The notes: generated from the letters alone by a model not told the origin. DNA of 64,000 bases from an uncultured Lachnospiraceae bacterium (GCA_910585625.1 CAJUFQ010000008.1:1-64000); one strand, 5' to 3'; positions 8,152 through 16,056 are shown, counted from the first letter of the stretch. Translations and numbers: made by a program.

Positions 8152-8883
8152 ATGAACATAATAAAAGCGACTGATTACAACGATATGAGCCGCAAGGCGG
8201 CAAACATCATTTCCGCCCAGGTAACCTTAAATCCCAGCAGTGTCCTGGGGCTGGCTACCGGTTCTTCGCCGTTGGGCCTTTATTCCCAGCTTGTGGAACG
8301 TTACAAGCAGGGAGACCTTGATTTTTCCCGGGTCAAATCTGTCAATTTAGACGAATACCTGGGCCTTGCGCATGATAATCCCCAGAGTTATTACTATTTT
8401 ATGAATGAGAATCTTTTTACTAAAATCAACATTTCGCCGGAGAATACGCATATTCCGGACGGCATGGCCACAGACGGACAGAAAGCCTGTGAGGAATATG
8501 AGCAGGCTATCCGGGCATTAGGCGGCATTGACTTGCAGCTTTTAGGCCTTGGAAACAATGGGCATATCGGCTTTAATGAGCCAGGAACAGGTTTCGAGCA
8601 GCTTACCCACTGTGTGGCGCTTACGGACAGCACTATCCAGGCGAATTCCCGGTTTTTCGAAAAGCCTGAGGACGTCCCTACAAAGGCATGTACCATGGGC
8701 ATCAAATCGATTATGATGGCCAGGAAGATTTTGATTATCGTAAACGGCAAGGGTAAAGCAGACATCGTACGCAAAGCTTTTTTTGGGCCGGTTACGACAG
8801 AGGTGCCTGCTTCCATCCTGCAGATGCACCCGGATGTCACGCTGGTTGCCGATGCAGAGGCCCTGAGCCTGTGTACCCTATAA
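8152..8883 (+). CDS. nagB: Glucosamine-6-phosphate deaminase
   Basis: 243-residue NagB, converting glucosamine 6-phosphate to fructose 6-phosphate and ammonia. Family motifs are visible: LGLATGSSPLGLY (about 32-44), VNLDEYLGL with the catalytic Asp (about 64-72), LGLGNNGHIGFNEPG with the general base region (about 128-142) and KACTMGIKSI. The ATG at 8152 has GGAAAGG at 8133-8139. The in-frame ATG at 8131 is only 5 nt after the tRNA and has no ribosome binding site. nagA follows after 58 nt, so this is an amino-sugar catabolic pair feeding glycolysis. Confidence 0.95.
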   Translation: MNIIKATDYNDMSRKAANIISAQVTLNPSSVLGLATGSSPLGLYSQLVERYKQGDLDFSRVKSVNLDEYLGLAHDNPQSYYYFMNENLFTKINISPENTHIPDGMATDGQKACEEYEQAIRALGGIDLQLLGLGNNGHIGFNEPGTGFEQLTHCVALTDSTIQANSRFFEKPEDVPTKACTMGIKSIMMARKILIIVNGKGKADIVRKAFFGPVTTEVPASILQMHPDVTLVADAEALSLCTL

Positions 8884-8941
8884 AACATTCCATGTACAGC
8901 CGCGATATCTGCGGTCTCTGAACAAGAAAGGATGTATTTGA

Positions 8942-10072
8942 TTGAAAATTATTGACGGACTTGTCTTTCACGAAGGAAAAGGATTTGTCAAGGATACGCT
9001 CTATACGGAAGGAGGCAGGTTTGCCCTGTCCTCTTCTGAAGATACGATATTGGATGCCGAAAGCTGCTATGTAATCCCAGGGCTTATCGACATCCATTTT
9101 CATGGATGCGTAGGGCACGATTTCAGTGACGCCTCTTCGGAAGGATTGGCCGCGATAGCCGAATACCAGCTGTCGCAGGGCGTCACTTCCATCTGTCCGG
9201 CGTCTATGACATTATCACCGCAAATGCTGCGGGATATCTGCGGATGCGGCCGGGACTATTCCCAAAGAACTCCAAGCGGCGGCTCACGTTTGGTCGGCAT
9301 CAACCTGGAAGGGCCATTCATTTCCAATGCCAAGCGCGGGGCGCAGAATCCTGACTTCATACGCCAGGCCGATTTCGCTCTGCTCAAGGAACTGCAGGAA
9401 TGCGCGGGCGGCCTTGTAAAGCTCGTTACCCTGGCCCCTGAGACGGAAGGAGCCAGGGATTTCATACGCCAGGTCAAAGATTCCTGGCTAAGAGATATCT
9501 CCATCTCGCTTGGGCATACGCAAAGCGATTATGAAACTGCAATACAGGCGTTTGCTTCCGGCGCAAACCATGTCACACATCTGTTTAATGCCATGCCAGG
9601 ATTTACCCACCGCGCTCCCGGAGTCATCGGAGCAGCCTTCGACACCCCTGGCTGCTTTGCGGAAATCATCTGTGACGGCATACACATCGCTCCCTCTGCC
9701 ATCCGTGCTGCTTTTGCCATGTTCGGAAAAGAGCGTATTGTTCTTATCAGCGACAGCATGCGCGCAACAGGCCTTTCGGATGGCCGTTACACACTGGGAG
9801 GCCTCCAAGTACAAGTGTCTGGCAGGCACGCCACCTTAGAAGACGGAACCCTTGCCGGCTCCGTCACCAATCTTCTTGACTGCCTGCGATGCGCGGTTTC
9901 CATGGGCATCTCTTTGGAAGACGCTGTACAGTGCGCCTCTCTCAACCCTGCCCGCTCTATTGGCATAGATGGCACATTCGGCAGCCTGGAACCTGGGAAA
10001 ACAGCAGACTTCCTGCTGTTGGACAAAGAACTACACCTGGTCGGTATATACAAAGACGGTATGAAATGTTAA
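8942..10072 (+). CDS. nagA: N-acetylglucosamine-6-phosphate deacetylase
   Basis: 376-residue amidohydrolase removing acetate from GlcNAc-6-P, the step before NagB. Motifs: IPGLIDIHFHG (metal region, about 40-50), NLEGPF, LGHTQSDY, HLFNAMPGFTHR, EIICDGIH and the catalytic Asp in LISDSMRATGL. The start codon is TTG, with AAAGGATG 7 nt upstream and no competing ATG. The length matches the family. It shares its direction with nagB and ends in a terminator at 10074-10099. Confidence 0.95.
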   Translation: MKIIDGLVFHEGKGFVKDTLYTEGGRFALSSSEDTILDAESCYVIPGLIDIHFHGCVGHDFSDASSEGLAAIAEYQLSQGVTSICPASMTLSPQMLRDICGCGRDYSQRTPSGGSRLVGINLEGPFISNAKRGAQNPDFIRQADFALLKELQECAGGLVKLVTLAPETEGARDFIRQVKDSWLRDISISLGHTQSDYETAIQAFASGANHVTHLFNAMPGFTHRAPGVIGAAFDTPGCFAEIICDGIHIAPSAIRAAFAMFGKERIVLISDSMRATGLSDGRYTLGGLQVQVSGRHATLEDGTLAGSVTNLLDCLRCAVSMGISLEDAVQCASLNPARSIGIDGTFGSLEPGKTADFLLLDKELHLVGIYKDGMKC

Positions 10073-10073
10073 A

Positions 10074-10099
10074 GAGGAGGCTGCCGCCTCCCCTTTTTT
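10074..10099 (+). terminator. Terminator of nagB-nagA
   Basis: Stem GGAGGC-TGCC-GCCTCC (10076-10091) followed by CCTTTTTT. It sits between the nagA stop and the convergent carbonic anhydrase stop at 10102. Confidence 0.8.
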
Positions 10100-10101
10100 G
10101 C

Positions 10102-10674
10102 TTAATCTAAAAACTCTACCTTACCGCTGTCTATATGGTAAAAAGCGCCGCAGACCTTGAGGCCGCCCTGTGCTTTCAGCTCCTGGATATCCAGACTATC
10201 CTCAATCACTGAGACACTCTGTTTGACATTTAAGCAGCTAGCACGCGTCTCATCTTTCTCATCGCCGATTGCCTTGCGGATTTCGTCTGTGATAGTCTTC
10301 ACAAAGCCGCTTGGCTCACTGTTGATTGCCGCACCTACGGCCCCGCAGTGGCTGTGCCCCAGCACTACCACAAGCGCGCTTGACAAATGCCCGGCTGCAT
10401 ACTCTATACTGCCCAGCTGATGCTTGTCAATGACATTGCCTGCCACACGGATTACGAACAATTCACCAATCCCGGCTGAAAAAATGCTTTCCGGAATGAC
10501 CCTTGAATCAGAACACGTAATGATGATTGCATATGGCGCCTGGCCCTCATCGCAGGTTTTCTTCCTGATATCTACAGAAATATCGCCTGGATTCGTCTTC
10601 GCGTCCAGATAGCGCTGATTGCCTTCTTTTAATTTCTCAAGCGCCTCTGCTGCTGTTAAATTAGTAATTCCCAT
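10102..10674 (-). CDS. Beta-class carbonic anhydrase
   Basis: 190-residue zinc enzyme for CO2/bicarbonate interconversion. Zinc ligands are recognisable: Cys in ITCSDSRV (with the Asp-Arg dyad), then His and Cys in LGHSHCGAVGA. The conserved RVAGNV segment lies between. The start is ATG at 10674 with GGAGG at 10685-10689; the in-frame ATG at 10719 is unsupported. Bicarbonate from this enzyme could support acetyl-CoA carboxylase, whose genes are elsewhere in the window, but no operon link exists. A TATACT-like -10 lies near 10715. Confidence 0.93.
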   Translation of the reverse strand: MGITNLTAAEALEKLKEGNQRYLDAKTNPGDISVDIRKKTCDEGQAPYAIIITCSDSRVIPESIFSAGIGELFVIRVAGNVIDKHQLGSIEYAAGHLSSALVVVLGHSHCGAVGAAINSEPSGFVKTITDEIRKAIGDEKDETRASCLNVKQSVSVIEDSLDIQELKAQGGLKVCGAFYHIDSGKVEFLD

Positions 10675-10719
10675 TTCTTCACTTCCTCCATTGTTTTTTT
10701 TGTACTTCCAGTATAACAT

Positions 10720-11063
10720 AATCTGCTCAGAAATCCATCCCTTGAATTTATTTTTGTCCCCGGAAAACCCATTGCGGCAATATGAATCATGCCAACCCGG
10801 ATGCGCTGCCCGGGATAAGCCATCTGCTCATAAGGCTTGACGGTATGGATGGTGGTATGGCCTGCGGAAGCGGTCAAGCAAGGTCTCTATGGAGCCGTCA
10901 AAGTGTCGCTTCCAGCGGCAAACATACTGCCTGCCTGTTTGTTTGGTTTTTTTGTGGTGACTAAGCTAAAACACTAAAGTTGGTATCCCTGCTATTTAAA
11001 TATTCAATTGTAACACATGCATTCTAACCCTACACGGTGGGAGAACTCAAAATTAATTTTATC
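10720..11063. other. Intergenic region without recognised gene
   Basis: Between carbonic anhydrase and the small lipoprotein. Short open frames lack ribosome binding sites and family motifs. Apart from a weak leftward -10 near 10715 and the rightward promoter just downstream, nothing was identified. Confidence 0.5.
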
Positions 11064-11092
11064 TTGCAATTTATTTCAAAAAATGCTAAAAT
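11064..11092 (+). promoter_or_regulatory. Promoter of the lipoprotein gene
   Basis: TTGCAA (11064-11069), 17-bp spacer, TAAAAT (11087-11092), 64 nt before the ATG. Confidence 0.7.
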
Positions 11093-11156
11093 ATTCTTCA
11101 TGGATATTTAACTTAATCATTCTTATCAACCAAAAAGGAAAATGGAGGAGAAAAAG

Positions 11157-11534
11157 ATGAAAAAACATTTAGCAGTAATTATGCTTGCAGTATTCATGAT
11201 GGTTTTGGCTGGATGCGGCGGCAAGAAAATTGATGCCCCTGTAGTTGGAGATTGGAAATTATCTACCGTAGAAGCAATGGGCCAGACGATGACCGTTGAG
11301 GACTTCGCAGCACTTACAGGTTCTGATGTTGAGATGAAAATTTCCATCAAAGACAATGGTACATTTTCTGCAAACTTTGAAGGCGAGTCTGGAGAAGGAA
11401 AATGGGAATATGAAGAGCCGACCATTACACTGAAAGATGACACCGATACCCTGACTGGAGAATACAAAGACGGAAAGATTACCCTGTCTATCGACGAAGG
11501 CGGAGAGTCCTACTCCATGACATTTGAAAAATAA
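11157..11534 (+). CDS. Small lipoprotein, lipocalin-like
   Basis: 125-residue secreted lipoprotein of unknown role. Residues 1-22 form a lipoprotein signal with lipobox VLAGC; the Cys would be lipid-modified and retained on the outer face of the membrane. The mature part contains a GDWKLSTVEAMGQ motif and alternating strands (MKISIKDNGTFSA, GKWEYEE, ITLKDD, GKITLSI), as in small lipocalin-like domains of Lachnospiraceae lipoproteins. The ATG at 11157 has GGAGGAG 6 nt upstream. It is a single-gene unit with its own promoter and terminator. Confidence 0.8.
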   Translation: MKKHLAVIMLAVFMMVLAGCGGKKIDAPVVGDWKLSTVEAMGQTMTVEDFAALTGSDVEMKISIKDNGTFSANFEGESGEGKWEYEEPTITLKDDTDTLTGEYKDGKITLSIDEGGESYSMTFEK

Positions 11535-11560
11535 GTATTTTGCAGCTATATAGCGACCAA

Positions 11561-11602
11561 CAGCGCACAAGCCAGAAACATTTGGCAGTGCGCTGTTTTT
11601 TT
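11561..11602 (+). terminator. Terminator of the lipoprotein gene
   Basis: Stem CAGCGCAC (11561-11568) with GTGCGCTG (11588-11595), then seven T residues. Confidence 0.85.
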
Positions 11603-11723
11603 AGAACAAAGAATGCAGTCGCTTTAGCAATATATTGCCTCTTGCGCGCGCGAGCCAGACTTATCTTGAATATTTCGCAACTCCCATACATATGATATAG
11701 AAATATCTATGGGAGTTTATAAG

Positions 11724-13289
11724 ATGTCTGAATTTCATCGAATGATTACCTACCTGTACTTATATGAACAAGGAATGAAAAACCGAAATATTGGATTTGC
11801 CAAAGTCGAGCGGAGGGAGCAACGCTGCCTCTTGGAGATACATATGAAAAACACCGGATACAGCCTTTCCCCCATCCCCGTGTACTTTTACGTGGAAAAG
11901 GGAGCAAAGCTTGCCGGAATCCCGCTCGGCAATTTCGGCCTCACCAGGGGAAGCGGCGACTTCAAGGCCGTCCTTGACGCAAATAACCTCAAAGACAGCG
12001 GATATAGCCTGGACAGCGTAAAAGGCATTTACATCCCGCTCACCGGGCAGATTATGCTCGTCAGCCAATGGGATGACGACGAATTCCGTCTGGAGGATTT
12101 CATCGGATTAGAAGATGACGTAACAAATCCCCAGATTTCCGGCACGGCTGCCTCCTCTGAGAATGGTTCCTCCAAACCCGTTTCCGATGACAATATTTCT
12201 GCCGACAAGGCTTTCACTAATAAGGCTTCCGCTGAAAAAATCTCTGTAAGCAAGGCTTCCGCTGGAAAAATCTCTGCCGGCAAGGCTTCCACTGAAAAAA
12301 TCTCTGCCGGCAAGACTTCCGCCGGCAATGATTCTGCTGGCAAAATTCCTGAAAGCCAAGGCTTGGAGCCTGACAGTCCCAGAAAAGCTTCCCCGGGAAG
12401 CGTGTCAGACGGTACTGCATCAGACAGAAGCACAACTTCCCAACAAGCGGATAGAAATCCTATCTCAGATGTCGCGCGGGCTCACGGCCCCATAGATGCT
12501 CCGCAGGCTGGCAATGTCCCAGACGCCCCGCAAGCGGACTCCACTGCAGCCCAGGCAACCGCAGACTCTCAATCCACGCCAGAAGAAGAAGCTGTCCCTG
12601 CACAGGAAGAGCAAGGTTCCTCTCCTGCACATGCAGCTATACATCCTATCCGTCAGGAAAACAAAAGCTCCTCCTCCGCCCCGACAGACGCCTTAAAAGC
12701 CGTGGAAGCCCTACCGCGCCCACTGGAAGAAGCCGCTGGCTTCCGTACAATATCTGGAAAGAATACACAAAACTTCAGCCCAAACCAGAGGGAGACGCAG
12801 GCTTCCTCCCGCAAGAATACGCAGGCATCCGGCCAGAACCAAAGAGAGGCTCACACTTCCGGCAACAGCCAACAGGCCAAGCATACCCAAGCCGACGAGC
12901 CGGAAAACTGGGACTTGCGGTGGCGTTTCATTTTGGAAAATTACCCGGTGATGACGCCCTTTGCCGGAGATGACCGTACACTGTGTGTGCGCATGGAACT
13001 GAAAGACCTACGGCAGCTTCCCAAACAATTCTGGTATTTTGGCAACAACAGCTTCCTTCTCCATGGCTTCTTCAATTACCGCTATTTCATCCTGGGCATG
13101 ACGGAGGAGTTCGGCATCAAGAAATGGTTTATCGGCGTCCCCGGCGTGTTCCAGAACCCTGAACGTGTGATGGCGGCCTTGTTCGGCTTCCCGGAATTCC
13201 GCAGCGAGAAAGATTCCCCTATCAACACCGGGGAGTTCGGCTACTGGTACCGATACCTGAACGAACTGTCAGAGCCATCCAAGAAGTAA
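11724..13289 (+). CDS. DUF6128-like protein with a low-complexity centre
   Basis: 521-residue protein of unknown function. The N-terminal domain (about 1-130) begins SEFHRMITYLYLYEQGMK. The centre (about 140-395) is low complexity, rich in Ser, Ala, Lys, Gln and Asp, and contains four 10-residue repeats (DNA 12222-12341). The C-terminal domain (about 400-515) is compact and aromatic-rich (WDLRWRFILENYPVMTPF; QFWYFGNNSFLLHGFFNYR), matching the DUF6128 family typical of Lachnospiraceae as remembered. There is no signal peptide or membrane helix, so it is probably cytoplasmic. The ATG at 11724 has GGGAG 8 nt upstream. Its last 21 nt overlap the convergent acetyltransferase gene. Confidence 0.75.
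   Translation: MSEFHRMITYLYLYEQGMKNRNIGFAKVERREQRCLLEIHMKNTGYSLSPIPVYFYVEKGAKLAGIPLGNFGLTRGSGDFKAVLDANNLKDSGYSLDSVKGIYIPLTGQIMLVSQWDDDEFRLEDFIGLEDDVTNPQISGTAASSENGSSKPVSDDNISADKAFTNKASAEKISVSKASAGKISAGKASTEKISAGKTSAGNDSAGKIPESQGLEPDSPRKASPGSVSDGTASDRSTTSQQADRNPISDVARAHGPIDAPQAGNVPDAPQADSTAAQATADSQSTPEEEAVPAQEEQGSSPAHAAIHPIRQENKSSSSAPTDALKAVEALPRPLEEAAGFRTISGKNTQNFSPNQRETQASSRKNTQASGQNQREAHTSGNSQQAKHTQADEPENWDLRWRFILENYPVMTPFAGDDRTLCVRMELKDLRQLPKQFWYFGNNSFLLHGFFNYRYFILGMTEEFGIKKWFIGVPGVFQNPERVMAALFGFPEFRSEKDSPINTGEFGYWYRYLNELSEPSKK
12222..12341 (+). repeat. Four tandem 30-bp coding repeats
   Basis: Units start at 12222, 12252, 12282 and 12312, each near AAGGCTTCCGCTG..AAAAATCTCTG. They encode KAS-x-x-KIS-x-x decapeptides. 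The last copy is the most diverged. Confidence 0.85.
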
Positions 13290-13841
13290 ATTTGCTTCTT
13301 CTGCCAGCAGGGCGTATACCTCATGATCCCTCCAGGTTCCATGCAGCTTTACGCCCTGCCGTTTTGTCCCCTCCCAGGCGAACCCCAACCCTTCTAACAG
13401 CTTGCGGGAAGCCTCATTCTCCGGCAGGGTCTGCGCCTCAATCCGGTGCAGATTCATTTCCCTAAAAGCAATCCAGATACATTGGGCAATGCTCTCTTTC
13501 GCATATCCGCGCCTCCATACCCTCTGGTCAAACTTATACCCAAGCCCACAGGATTGGTAGAATCCTCTGCGGATGTCCTGCAGCGACACCGTACCTATAA
13601 TCCGCTCCGGGCATGTTTTTTCATATACCCAAAAACGAGCCGCAGACTGTTTTATGGCAAGGTTATATTCACAGTGCAGCAACGCTTTCTGGTAACTCAG
13701 CGTGTAAAAATTCTGAGAGCGGTCTGCCTCATACTGTTCGAAAACCTCACGGTTATCCTGATAAAACTGCAGCGTCTGCCCAGCCGCAGTATCCGGCAGT
13801 ATCTTCATCAGAAGGCGTTCTGTTTCATAATTCATCTTCAT
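13269..13841 (-). CDS. GNAT acetyltransferase, RimJ/RimL type
   Basis: About 190-residue N-acetyltransferase of the RimJ/RimL (Acetyltransf_3) group. It begins NYETERLLMKIL as typical members do. The acetyl-CoA-binding region is QRVWRRGYAKESI (the R/Q-x-x-G/A loop), and the C-terminal segment NEASRKLLEGLGFAWEGTKRQ is characteristic. The substrate cannot be read from sequence. ATGs exist at 13847, 13841 and 13835. The one at 13841 has the best spacing (8 nt) from GGA in AAAGGA. The 3' end overlaps the convergent DUF6128-like gene by 21 bp. Confidence 0.88.
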   Translation of the reverse strand: MKMNYETERLLMKILPDTAAGQTLQFYQDNREVFEQYEADRSQNFYTLSYQKALLHCEYNLAIKQSAARFWVYEKTCPERIIGTVSLQDIRRGFYQSCGLGYKFDQRVWRRGYAKESIAQCIWIAFREMNLHRIEAQTLPENEASRKLLEGLGFAWEGTKRQGVKLHGTWRDHEVYALLAEEANLLLGWL

Positions 13842-13948
13842 TTGCATAATCCTTTGCTGTGCTTTATACTGTTATCAGCATCTGCCCACAAACGTGCGTA
13901 ACGGATGCATGACTGTTTCCATTTTACCACAACTGCATAGGAGTGCAT

Positions 13949-14419
13949 ATGAATCAAACAGAAAAATTTATGAAAGAAGCTATCCGCCAGGCAAAAAAGG
14001 CTGAAAAGATTGATGAAGTGCCCATCGGCTGTGTCATCGTATATGAAGACAAAATTATTGCGCGTGGCTACAACCGCAGGAATACTGACAAAAATACCCT
14101 TGCCCATGCCGAGCTGTCCGCAATTAAAAAGGCCAGCAAGAAACTGGGGGACTGGCGCCTGGAGGGCTGCACCATGTATGTGACGCTGGAACCATGCCAA
14201 ATGTGTGCCGGAGCTATTGTGCAGGCAAGAATTGACAAAGTAGTTATCGGGTGCATGAATCCCAAAGCCGGCTGCGCCGGTTCCGTGCTGAACCTCCTGC
14301 AGATATCTGCTTTCAATCATCAGGCAGAACTGGAATGCGGGGTCTTGGAAGCAGAATGTTCCCTCTTGCTGAGTGATTTTTTTAAAAAATTAAGGGAAAG
14401 AAAAAGGAAGAGCAGTTGA
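13949..14419 (+). CDS. tadA: tRNA adenosine-34 deaminase
   Basis: 156-residue zinc deaminase making inosine at the wobble position of tRNA-Arg(ACG). Motifs: HAELSAI (zinc His and proton-shuttle Glu, about 51-57) and LEPCQMCAGAI with the two zinc cysteines (about 81-91). The ATG at 13949 has AGGAG 5 nt upstream; the in-frame GTG at 13943 overlaps that site. In many Bacillota tadA is followed by the SRP RNA and then dnaX. Here the SRP RNA follows directly, but dnaX lies 7 kb away on the other strand. Confidence 0.96.
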   Translation: MNQTEKFMKEAIRQAKKAEKIDEVPIGCVIVYEDKIIARGYNRRNTDKNTLAHAELSAIKKASKKLGDWRLEGCTMYVTLEPCQMCAGAIVQARIDKVVIGCMNPKAGCAGSVLNLLQISAFNHQAELECGVLEAECSLLLSDFFKKLRERKRKSS

Positions 14420-14443
14420 CTTTTCCTCGAAAACACGCTATAC
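14415..14443 (+). promoter_or_regulatory. Promoter of the SRP RNA
   Basis: TTGACT (14415-14420), 17 bp, TATACT (14438-14443). The -35 overlaps the tadA stop codon, so the RNA has its own promoter inside the tadA end. Confidence 0.8.
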
Positions 14444-14444
14444 T

Positions 14445-14717
14445 TAAATCTCCGAGCAGCTGGGGCGTTAGCGGTGCCCTATACCGACAAGCCGCTATAG
14501 TCGGAGTGATGCCCTGCCCCGGGTCTTTGGTTGTGGGGCTGCCTTTTATAAGTGGTGATGATGTCTGGGTCTCACGCAATGGAAATCTGTGAACCGTGTC
14601 AGGTTGGGAACAAAGCAGCACTAAGCAGAACCTTTCATGTGCCGTGAGGGTGCCTGGATTGAGCTAACTGTAGAAGTAACGCCTATGGCCAGGATTCAAA
14701 GCAGGGCGCTCGGATTT
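14445..14717 (+). ncRNA. ffs: Large signal recognition particle RNA (4.5S/6S-type)
   Basis: About 270-nt bacterial large-type SRP RNA. The conserved domain IV core is visible at about 14594-14640 (GTGTCAGGTTGGGAAC, then AAGCAGCACTAAGCAG). The ends pair: AAAT and CCGAGC (14445-14456) with GCTCGG and ATTT (14708-14717). The 5' part has the Alu-domain loops typical of Bacillus and Clostridium. It would bind Ffh for co-translational membrane targeting. Exact ends are estimated to within a few nt. Confidence 0.93.
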
Positions 14718-14752
14718 GAAATTGGCGTCTTGCTGTGATACAAGCCATGATA

Positions 14753-14820
14753 ATAGAACAATGTGCGCAGCCGCTTTAGCGGCGTCTTACTTATTGCACG
14801 AGTGCGCATATTATTTTTTG
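14753..14820 (+). terminator. Hairpin with T-tract after the SRP RNA
   Basis: ATGTGCGCA near 14761 pairs with TGCGCATAT near 14803, enclosing a GCCGC-TTTA-GCGGC hairpin. A TTATTTTTTG run follows. It could terminate the SRP transcript; the length of the loop makes the call moderate. Confidence 0.5.
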
Positions 14821-14878
14821 TCTTATAGCGAAGATACTTTCATGCTTTAGCGTGACAAGGTCTTTCCTAATAAGACAA
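14819..14878. other. Long interrupted hairpin upstream of perR
   Basis: TTGTCTTAT (14819-14827) pairs with ATAAGACAA (about 14870-14878). Inside are a second stem (GAAGA with TCTTT) and a third (TCATGC-TTTA-GCGTGA). It lies between the SRP terminator and the perR promoter. Function unknown. Confidence 0.45.
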
Positions 14879-14918
14879 GAAATAGCATAAATTGGAAGAC
14901 AAATTTATCCCGCTGTAC

Positions 14919-14947
14919 TTGACATTTAGTTGCAGCGGGATTATATT
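14919..14947 (+). promoter_or_regulatory. Promoter of perR
   Basis: TTGACA (14919-14924), 17 bp, TATATT (14942-14947). Confidence 0.8.
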
Positions 14948-14958
14948 TATCTCGTAAA

Positions 14959-14973
14959 CAATAACAATTACTA
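14959..14973 (+). promoter_or_regulatory. Candidate PerR operator, perR
   Basis: CAATAACAATTACTA lies 11 bp after the -10, over the expected transcription start. It differs at only two positions from the box in front of rubrerythrin (15423-15437) and loosely resembles the PerR box TTATAATnATTATAA. Confidence 0.6.
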
Positions 14974-14996
14974 TTATTTATATGGAGGATTTAAAA

Positions 14997-15377
14997 TTGA
15001 TCAAGCACAGCCGTCAGAGAGAATGCATCAAAGAATTTCTGGCAAACCGCTATGACCATCCTACCGCAGAGACAGTCTATCTGAACGTGAGGGAGGATTT
15101 TCCCAATATCAGCCTGGGAACGGTATACCGGAACTTATCTCTCCTGACAAAGCTAGGCGAAATCCGCAAACTTTCCACAGGCATAGGGCCTGACCGTTTT
15201 GACGGAAATATGTCGCCACACTACCATATCCTGTGTACGGGATGCGGCAAAGTCCTGGATTTGGAAATTGAGAACATCGACCATATCAATACCCTTGCCA
15301 GGTCAGGATTTGACGGAGAGATTGAAGGGCATGTCACTTACTTTTTTGGGAAATGCCGGGATTGCCTGGAAAAATAA
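14997..15377 (+). CDS. perR: Fur-family peroxide-type repressor (PerR-like)
   Basis: 126-residue metal-dependent repressor. The N-terminal winged helix (SRQRECIKEFLAN; ISLGTVYRNLSLL) is followed by the dimerisation domain. HYHILCTGCGK holds the His-x-His regulatory ligands and the first zinc CxxC, and GKCRDC holds the second, structural CxxC. The Asp in GKVLDLE matches the Asp that favours peroxide sensing in PerR rather than the Glu of Fur. The TTG start at 14997 is 8 nt after GGAGG; the ATG at 14982 contains that site and is not usable. A shared operator suggests control of itself and of the downstream rubrerythrin. Confidence 0.88.
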   Translation: MIKHSRQRECIKEFLANRYDHPTAETVYLNVREDFPNISLGTVYRNLSLLTKLGEIRKLSTGIGPDRFDGNMSPHYHILCTGCGKVLDLEIENIDHINTLARSGFDGEIEGHVTYFFGKCRDCLEK

Positions 15378-15386
15378 AAATTAATG

Positions 15387-15415
15387 TTGACACACGAAGG
15401 CATGTATGATATTTT
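15387..15415 (+). promoter_or_regulatory. Promoter of rubrerythrin
   Basis: TTGACA (15387-15392), 17 bp, TATTTT (15410-15415), with the PerR-type box directly downstream. Confidence 0.7.
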
Positions 15416-15422
15416 ATAATAA

Positions 15423-15437
15423 CAGTAACAATTACTG
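15423..15437 (+). promoter_or_regulatory. Candidate PerR operator, rubrerythrin
   Basis: CAGTAACAATTACTG, an inverted repeat with 6-bp arms (CAGTAA/TTACTG), placed 7 bp after the -10. It shares 13 of 15 bases with the perR box. Confidence 0.65.
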
Positions 15438-15483
15438 ATATCAAATTATAAAAAATTTTATATAAAGGAAAGGACGAAAAATT

Positions 15484-16026
15484 ATGAAAAAATTTGTATG
15501 TAGTGTATGTGGTTATGTTCATGAGGGAGATGCTGCGCCGGAGAAATGCCCGCAGTGTAATGCACCTGCTTCCAAGTTCACAGAGCAGAGCGGCGAGAAG
15601 ACCTGGGCTGCTGAGCATGTAGTAGGCGTGGCACAGGGCGTATCTGAGGACATCATGGCAGACCTCAGGGCAAACTTCAACGGTGAGTGTACCGAAGTCG
15701 GCATGTATCTTGCTATGGCAAGGGTTGCCCACAGAGAAGGCTATCCTGAAATCGGCTTATATTGGGAGAAGGCTGCTTACGAAGAGGCCGAGCATGCAGC
15801 TAAGTTCGCTGAGTTATTAGGCGAAGTTGTTACCGACAGCACCAAGAAGAACCTGGAAATGCGCGTAGAAGCTGAGAACGGCGCAACCGCTGGTAAGTTC
15901 GACCTTGCAAAACGTGCAAAAGCTGCAAACCTTGACGCAATCCACGACACCGTGCATGAAATGGCAAGAGATGAAGCAAGACATGGCAAGGCATTTGAGG
16001 GGCTTCTTAAGAGGTACTTCGGCTAA
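15484..16026 (+). CDS. Reverse rubrerythrin
   Basis: 180-residue non-haem iron peroxidase/oxidase. Residues 1-35 are a rubredoxin-like domain (CSVCGYVHEG; CPQCNAP) placed N-terminally, the reverse of classical rubrerythrin. Residues about 45-180 are the diiron four-helix bundle with ligands in NGECTEVGMY, YEEAEHAAKF and ARDEARHGKAF. Clostridial reverse rubrerythrins detoxify oxygen and hydrogen peroxide with NADH-fed electrons. It has its own promoter and a PerR-type box, and follows perR by 106 nt. Confidence 0.95.
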   Translation: MKKFVCSVCGYVHEGDAAPEKCPQCNAPASKFTEQSGEKTWAAEHVVGVAQGVSEDIMADLRANFNGECTEVGMYLAMARVAHREGYPEIGLYWEKAAYEEAEHAAKFAELLGEVVTDSTKKNLEMRVEAENGATAGKFDLAKRAKAANLDAIHDTVHEMARDEARHGKAFEGLLKRYFG

Positions 16027-16056
16027 GAAGAAAACCGCATAATGTAAGGCTTTATA

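Noticed and set aside
12222..12341. CRISPR-like 30-bp repeats
   Set aside because: No spacers; the repeats are contiguous and in frame within a coding sequence.
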